The notes below the pieces were generated by a model. That model made no database searches. It saw nothing but the letters and a program-made list of their open reading frames with translations, and was not told the DNA's origin. A program made the position numbers and the translations under genes. From Ulota crispa (taxonomy: Eukaryota > Streptophyta > Bryopsida > Orthotrichales > Orthotrichaceae), in assembly GCA_963920765.1 (NCBI GenBank), contig OY987243.1, positions 12,276,001-12,340,000 of the forward strand: a stretch of DNA of 64,000 nt, read 5' to 3'. Below, piece by piece: positions 58,472-64,000 of this stretch (the first letter of the stretch is position 1; each line of letters starts with the position of its first letter).

Positions 58472-61400
58472 ATGAGGCGAGGAGGCCATGGTTTCAAATT
58501 CCAAGCACCATGGCGGCGGCATGACGATCCCACTCAGGTAGGTCGTAAGGCCTAACAATGCAGAAGCTTTGTGGAATTTGGCATTGTAGTCCATTTGAAA
58601 GAAGCTCTCAACAGTCTATGCCAAATCCAAAGCAATAATGAGGGTATTTTGAGAGTTTAATCTTTTGACATCTTCTTTACAAACTTCTAACTTGTCTAAG
58701 TTCAAGAACTGTGACAAAAGAAGCTTCTCTCACATAAATCACTGCAATAAATCTTCGGATGAGTAATCAAAAAGCTGCATGTTACTGTTGCACACCATTC
58801 TCGAGAGAGGTTGATTGAGTCTAAATGAATTTTCATCCAAATCCTCTCATGTTTTGATCTTCTTACATGCTAGCAGTTGAAGAGGAAGAATTGTGGACTC
58901 TCTTCTGGATGTTTTGAAGAATGGTTATGTATCCCGAGGTTTTGCAGTTCCTTTTATGGCATTCCGGGTACTCAGGGTAGGCTGCGTCTTGTGGATCTTG
59001 GATGGCAATACCGTTCAATATCTTTGAATCTGAGAGAACGAAATTGTGGATTTGAGCATCCTTTCTGTAATAAACCCAAGTGGTAAACAGATGCTAATTC
59101 GAGAATGTTCAATCTTTTGAACATTGGGATTAGGGTTAGCGCTTTAGAAACAAAAAACTGTTGGATGGCTTTGAGCTCACAAAACTTTTACGTTATTTTC
59201 ATACCTCACCTAACTATTGTACAACTTTGAGCTTTTATGGCTTTTTCATACAGTAAGGGCAGTCACACGTTCTTCACCCCATTTTCAATTTTTAAAGAAT
59301 GGGGGACATGGCACTCTCTCCTTTGCGGAGGCCACATTCTTTTAAGATTGAGAAGTTCTCTTCTTCACCTCCAGCGGACAAGCATGCGGGTGAAGAAGTT
59401 TTAGCATGTGAAGTTTTTACCTCTGTGTGTCTCTTTGTCACCTTGCTCGTCTTGCTTTCACCCTTGTTCTTGTTTTAATGAAAATGCAACTTGAATTATT
59501 ACTGCATCACCATTTTCGAAATGAACTCATTTCCCATTCTCCATTCTTCACCGCCCACCAAAGGGAAGTCACACCTTCTTCATGAAGAAGCGCTCTTAGT
59601 GGCTCCTATTCCAACTCCTATTTCAACTCCACAACCTCTTATTCTTTATAAAAAGTTTCATTTTTAAAGTAAGTGTGACTACCACTACTATCCAAGTGTT
59701 GTTGGTTTTTTCACATAAGTTGAGCAGACCTGCCTTGTTGGGGAAAGTTCGCTTGGTTTGAGTTGAACTGTTGTGTGCAGATGTGGATGTGACACCCTAA
59801 CCCTTAGAATGAGAGCTCAGAAAAGGTCTATTGACATTGTGTAAGGCTGGCTATGTTATTGTATGCAGAGTTCCAGTCCTTTTGAGCAAGTGGAAGGACT
59901 TGGGTTTAGAAGGCTGGTGGTGCTTGCTGCGATGACCATAGCCATCTCAGTTGTCATGCTTCAATGGCGACGTCATGAGCCCACAACGCGTGACCTTGGG
60001 GCAAGCAAGCCAGGTTTTCTGTTTCCTTTGTATGGCTACTCGTACAGACAGTTTCGGAATGAGAGCACAGACTCTGAAGGGATGCTGTGGCGTGGACGCA
60101 GAGAAGCAGCACACCACAGGGCCCTACAACAAATTGATGACAACGAGGACTCTGGTCCATTTTTTAAACTGAGGTTGGTGGGCGTTGTCTTTAACCCCCT
60201 TGAGATGCAACTTGAATTTTCCTCTTTTTAAAGTTTTCATTCCTTCTTTCCTTCGGATGTCGATGCAATACGGGATTTCAAAGTCAGAAGTTTTTATGAC
60301 CATGCTTCGACCCAGACTTTATCATGAATTTTTTTTTTGCTGGAGTAGTAAGTTTTCAGAGCAAAGTTTATGTTCTGGATCCTATGCCGTCATAATCATG
60401 CATGCATGTTTGGGGTTCCTCACGCGCTTAGAGATCTTGCTTGCCGCAAAATACCTGCAAGTTTATGGCGACCAATCGCACCTCACTTTCTTTAAGTGAA
60501 GAAAAGTGGGGAAGTAGGTCCTTCAAACCGAGTTATCAAGCAAGCTATTTTATCAAGTGACTAGAAGAAAACCATTTGCAGGCACTTATGAGGCCGGGGA
60601 GGTATGGGGTGTGTCTGTGGTTGAGGTCAAATCAACTTATTATGTAGTTTCATTGACATAATAGGGGTAGTCACATTTCTCCAAGAAATGGAGAAGGTGT
60701 GACTCCCTTTTTTTTGTGGGTAGTGAAGAATGGAAAATAATTTTACCAAAAAAATGGTCATGCAATAAGAAAGTAAGTTGCGTTCACACACTCAACCAAG
60801 GTCTCCAACTACAAGGAGGGTGAAAACAAGAAGAGTAGGATGAAAAAGAGACTTACACTGCCAAAAACAACATGTGCTAAATCTTCTTCACACCCATTCT
60901 TCTCCTCTAGAGGTGAAGGAAAAAACTTCTCAATCTTTAAAGAATGAGACCTTTGCAAATCAAGGAAAGAGTGCCACAACCCCAATTGAAGATTGAGAAT
61001 GGGGGTGAAGAAGGTGTGACTACCCTAATGTCCATGAAAAAAAGAGAAAAACCAGGTGGACAAATGTTCAACCTAGTTTTTTCCAGTCTTTTTGCCCAGT
61101 TAGATATGGTAAGCAACGGGTTTTCCTGTATAAAATCTGAGTTTGCGTGATACACGGTGTTTGTTGTCCTAACTTTGAAACCCCCAAAGAAGAGCAGGAG
61201 AAGTTTGTTTATGATGAGAATTTTGTGGTGTTTAGCATTGCCATTTTATTCTTCAGCAGCATTTTGATGGGTGGTGTGTGTTACTTTTTCTTATGCAAAT
61301 GTGCCACAGGCCAAGCTTTTATATTACAATGAAACTGGGTGTCCCTCCCAAGAAGTTTACCTTCCTCATGGACACTGGAAGTCGGAGCACGTGGGTATAC

Positions 61401-64000
61401 TGCAAAGTACCTGGCCATGTTTCAAGCATCCGTATTTTGGTAAGTGCCTTTTCTCGTTATTTGTACAGTCGGGTCCATTAATCTTACAAACTGCAATTTT
61501 GAGGAATCTAGATTTTTAAATGAAATGTGGAGCACAATTGTTATAGTTTTGTCCAAAAATTTATCATTGCATTCTCACATAATCCCAATCAAGCATACCA
61601 AACATCAATTTCAGAAAAGCAAAACTTCATTTGTGGTGAAATTTTAAAGCAAAATTCCATGGTTTTACATGGTATTTTATTAAAAACAATTGGTGATGAA
61701 TTTTTGAGATTTGATTTCATGGGTACAAAGGAAACATCCATATGCACATCTTCCATGCTAAAAAGTATCCCCTTAAGTAACAAAAATTTGATCAATAAAA
61801 GATTCAATGAAACTTGTGATAGGCCCAAATCTTGAATTTTTATTTTATTTAATGAATATCAAATTTTGTTGTTTGACTCAAATATTGTGACCAAGTATGT
61901 ATCTTTGAACATGATATCTTGTTTACTTGATGAAAAGCTAGTTAAAAAATAAAGATATGTATTTTCAAGATTTGGACCTATCACAAGTTTCATTGAATCT
62001 TTTATTGATCAAATTTTTGTTACTTAAGGGGATATTTTTTAGCATGGAAGATGTGCATATGGATGTTTCCTTTGTACCCATGAAATCAAATCTCAAAAAT
62101 TCATCACCAATTGTTTTTAATAAAATACCATGTAAAACCATGGAATTTTGCTTTAAAATTTCACCACAAATGAAGTTTTGCTTTTCTGAAAATGATATTT
62201 GGTATGCTTGATTGGGATTACGTAAGGATGCAATGATAAATTTTTGGACAAAAATGCACCATCCGTACTCCAAGTTTCATTAAAAAATATGAATGCCTCA
62301 AAACGGCAGTTCGTAAGACTAATGGACCCGACTGTACTTGCAGTTTTTTTTCTGTGCAAAGTGATGCAAAGTGATAACAGACGTTACTAGTGAGTTTTCA
62401 CTTACCATCTGGTCTTATTGAATTTGTACGGATTGGTTGTCTGCATAACTTCCAAAAAAGATGGTGCAAAAAGCAAGAATTCAAGGGATCTCATCTCAAT
62501 TATCTTTTGCTTAACAAGTATAAAATCAAGGGAAAACATCAAAAATACCCCTCAATTCTTTCAAAATATCAAATATACCCATGTATTAGTTGAAATATCA
62601 AAAATACCCTTGGCTTTATGTAGAAATATCAATTTTACCCCTAGTCATCTTTGAGAATATCATTAATACCCCTAGTTTTTTGTGCCTCTTCACTTGCAAT
62701 TTTTTTTCAACATCAAAATGTCAACAAAAAGTTCTATGTAATCATTGCAATGGCTTTGACCACAATAGACTTACATGCAAACACCGTATATAGAGCTCAT
62801 AGAGCTTGCTTCCAAGATTTGGCTTACATTCATCTTACATCTAATTTTTGTAATTTCTATTATCATCCAAGTATTTACAAAAATTTGCAAAAAGAGGCAC
62901 AAGAGAGTTGGGGATATTTCATGATTCAAACGGTACAAGGTATGTTTGATGTTTCATAATAATTGAGAGTCCCAAAAAACTAAGGGTATGATTGATATTC
63001 CTACACAAAGCTAGGGATATTTTTGATATTTTGAAAGAATTGAGGGGTATTTTTCATATTTTCTCTAAAATCAAACATTGAAAATGAATGATTCTCTAGT
63101 TTCTGGCTAAAGTTGGATTGATACTGGCAGGAGAGTTGACAATGTTGAAGGGGGTTTGTAAAGCTCAAAGATAATTGGTTTGTTGTGAGGACGGTTTTGC
63201 TTGCAGAATCGACAGTTTTTGCAAGCGAAACCCAACTTCTCTTCTCACGTAAATTTTTTGATTTTTACACACTAGAGGGTTTCTAAGATTGTTGTATTGA
63301 GGGAATTCCTTGAGGTTTCAAAGGTGGTGAAAATTTCGCACTTCTAAAAGGGGCATTTTTTGCGGTTTGGTTATCACATTTTTGTACCACGGGTAATAGA
63401 GTGTACCTTTACACTCCACTCCAAATTTTCACAATTTTTTTGATATTAAACCGCCTTTGGTGGGTCCGGGAAGTGATCCATGTTGCCGTGAGAGGCCTTT
63501 AAAGTGAGGGTTTTAAATCTCGTAGAAAAGAACACAATTTTCTCAAGGTTTTTTTTGCAAGAAAAATAAAGTCCTCTTGCACTATTCACAAGTCCTCTTC
63601 TTGTGAGAAGTCAAAATTGTTTTATGCATTGTGGGAAGTGCGCAAAAGTGCTAAGCATGGGCTCTCTTACGTAAGAAAATAAGGGAGCCAGCGAGAAAAT
63701 TCAAATGTTCTTTCTTTCTTGCAAATGGCTTGGAGGGCAAAATAGCCGCACTTGCAAACAGTACTATGCTTTTGAACCTCCCAATTGAGAGCTTAAAACC
63801 TCCCCTCCCTCTTGTTTTTTTCAAACTTTTGCCTGCACTGGAGTATGAATGAATGCAGGGACCCAATGGAATGTATGAGGCTAAGCGCGGATCAACCATG
63901 AAGTGCTTAGGAGACACGGCTGATTTATGCGCTGAGCTTCAAGACCAAAGCGAGGAAAAGTGCACTGACAATAATCAGTATGAATGCCCGGTCTTCATCC
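58472..64000 (+). CDS. membrane-anchored pepsin-like aspartic protease, copy 3 (5' part, runs off window)
   Basis: Exons visible: 58,472-58,537; 59,869-60,173; 61,310-61,439; 63,859 to the window end. All are open and join in the same phases as copies 1 and 2. Exon 1 is identical in protein to the other copies; exon 2 keeps the signal-anchor with a few changes (SSSPFEQ; AAMTIAIS); exon 3 has site 1 as MDTGSRSTWV with donor GTAAGT. Exon 4 matches copy 2 more closely than copy 1 (GPNGMYEAKRG, GDTADLCAELQDQ) but ends in a diverged stretch (CTDNNQYECPVFI) at the window edge. Introns 1 and 2 each hold an inserted element of one family in opposite orientation; intron 3 holds two foldback elements. 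Whether the rest of the gene is complete cannot be seen. Confidence 0.8.
59256..59685. mobile_element. MITE with AGGGCAGTCACAC ends, intron 1 of copy 3
   Basis: Inverted ends AGGGCAGTCACACGTTCTTC and GTGTGACTACC. Copies 1 and 2 lack it. The same family lies at 60,664-61,025 in the opposite orientation. The short flanking duplication is ambiguous (a TA core). Non-coding. Confidence 0.65.
60664..61025. mobile_element. MITE with GGGGTAGTCACA ends, intron 2 of copy 3
   Basis: Ends GGGGTAGTCACATTTCTCC and GGTGTGACTACCC. Its reverse complement aligns with the start of the element at 59,256 (TTCTTCACCCC, GGCACTCT). Absent from copies 1 and 2. Confidence 0.65.
61466..62334. mobile_element. TA-flanked palindromic foldback element (CAGTCGGGTCC-ended), intron 3 of copy 3
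   Basis: TA on both sides, ends CAGTCGGGTCCATTA and its exact inverse. The 869 bp consist of two arms, each about 430 bp, meeting near 61,900, plus a small centre. Copies 1 and 2 read through (TTTCTACTTGCAATTC near 36,518). TA target plus CAGT termini resemble the Tc1/mariner/pogo group. A roughly 100-residue frame occurs once on each strand because the arms are inverted copies. Confidence 0.75.
62530..63065. mobile_element. Mutator-like foldback element, intron 3 of copy 3
   Basis: Perfect 9-bp duplication TAAAATCAA (62,521-62,529 and 63,066-63,074). Ends GGGAAAACATCAAAAATACC and GGTATTTTTCATATTTTCTC. Repeated ATATCAAAAATACCC-type strings form the arms. A 102-residue frame inside (62,651) has no recognised domain. 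Confidence 0.8.

Noticed and set aside
61527-62273. Pair of roughly 100-residue frames on opposite strands
   Set aside because: The same sequence seen twice because the element is a palindrome; no known domain, so not annotated as genes.

Overview
The window looks like nuclear DNA of a land plant with a large, AT-rich, repeat-loaded genome (a fern, gymnosperm or similar; the clade cannot be fixed from this sequence alone). Genes are small exons scattered through introns of up to about 6.7 kb, splice sites are canonical GT-AG with one likely GC-AG intron, and the repeats include a plant L1-type LINE with a zinc-binding C-terminal domain, a tRNA-related SINE and many short CACTA, Mutator-like, PIF-like and Helitron-like DNA elements.

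The central feature is a tandem array, all on the + strand, of at least three copies of one host gene: a membrane-anchored pepsin-like (family A1, plant nepenthesin-type) aspartic protease. Start codons lie at 10,376, 34,368 and 58,472, giving a period of about 24 kb. Copies 1 and 2 run from start codon to stop codon inside the window (stops at 30,163 and 54,933); copy 3 runs off the right edge in exon 4. Exon sizes and phases match between copies, and exon 1 joins exon 2 in phase 0 in all three. The N-terminus carries a hydrophobic signal-anchor, followed by catalytic site 1 (DTGSR[NS]TWV), the flap (YAD), the FGC/DG.IG block, catalytic site 2 (DTGS[DE]RTYL) and the C-terminal strand. I could not find a convincing exon for the conserved Cys/ILG segment just before the last exon.

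Layout: 1-6,790 is a nest of repeats (two inverted arms of one repeat, a LINE cut in two, a SINE). 6,790-9,900 is the 3' flank of a further duplicated unit whose gene lies left of the window or is lost. 9,950-33,670, 33,675-56,950 and 56,955-64,000 are duplicated units 1, 2 and 3. Each begins with a GACGT-rich minisatellite, then a GC-richer block, then the gene.

Because the paralogous introns still align, many insertions can be read against their empty sites. This exposes several families of foldback elements: a TTAA-flanked family with CCCCTAAAG ends (piggyBac-like signature, five members), a TA-flanked CAGTC-ended palindromic family, GGGAAAA-ended elements with perfect 9-bp target duplications, and CACTA-ended hairpins with interchangeable centres. 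The minisatellite ahead of exon 1 is longest in unit 3, with ten near-identical 26-bp units, each carrying a palindromic GACGTC site. No CRISPR array, operon, rRNA or intact tRNA gene was seen.
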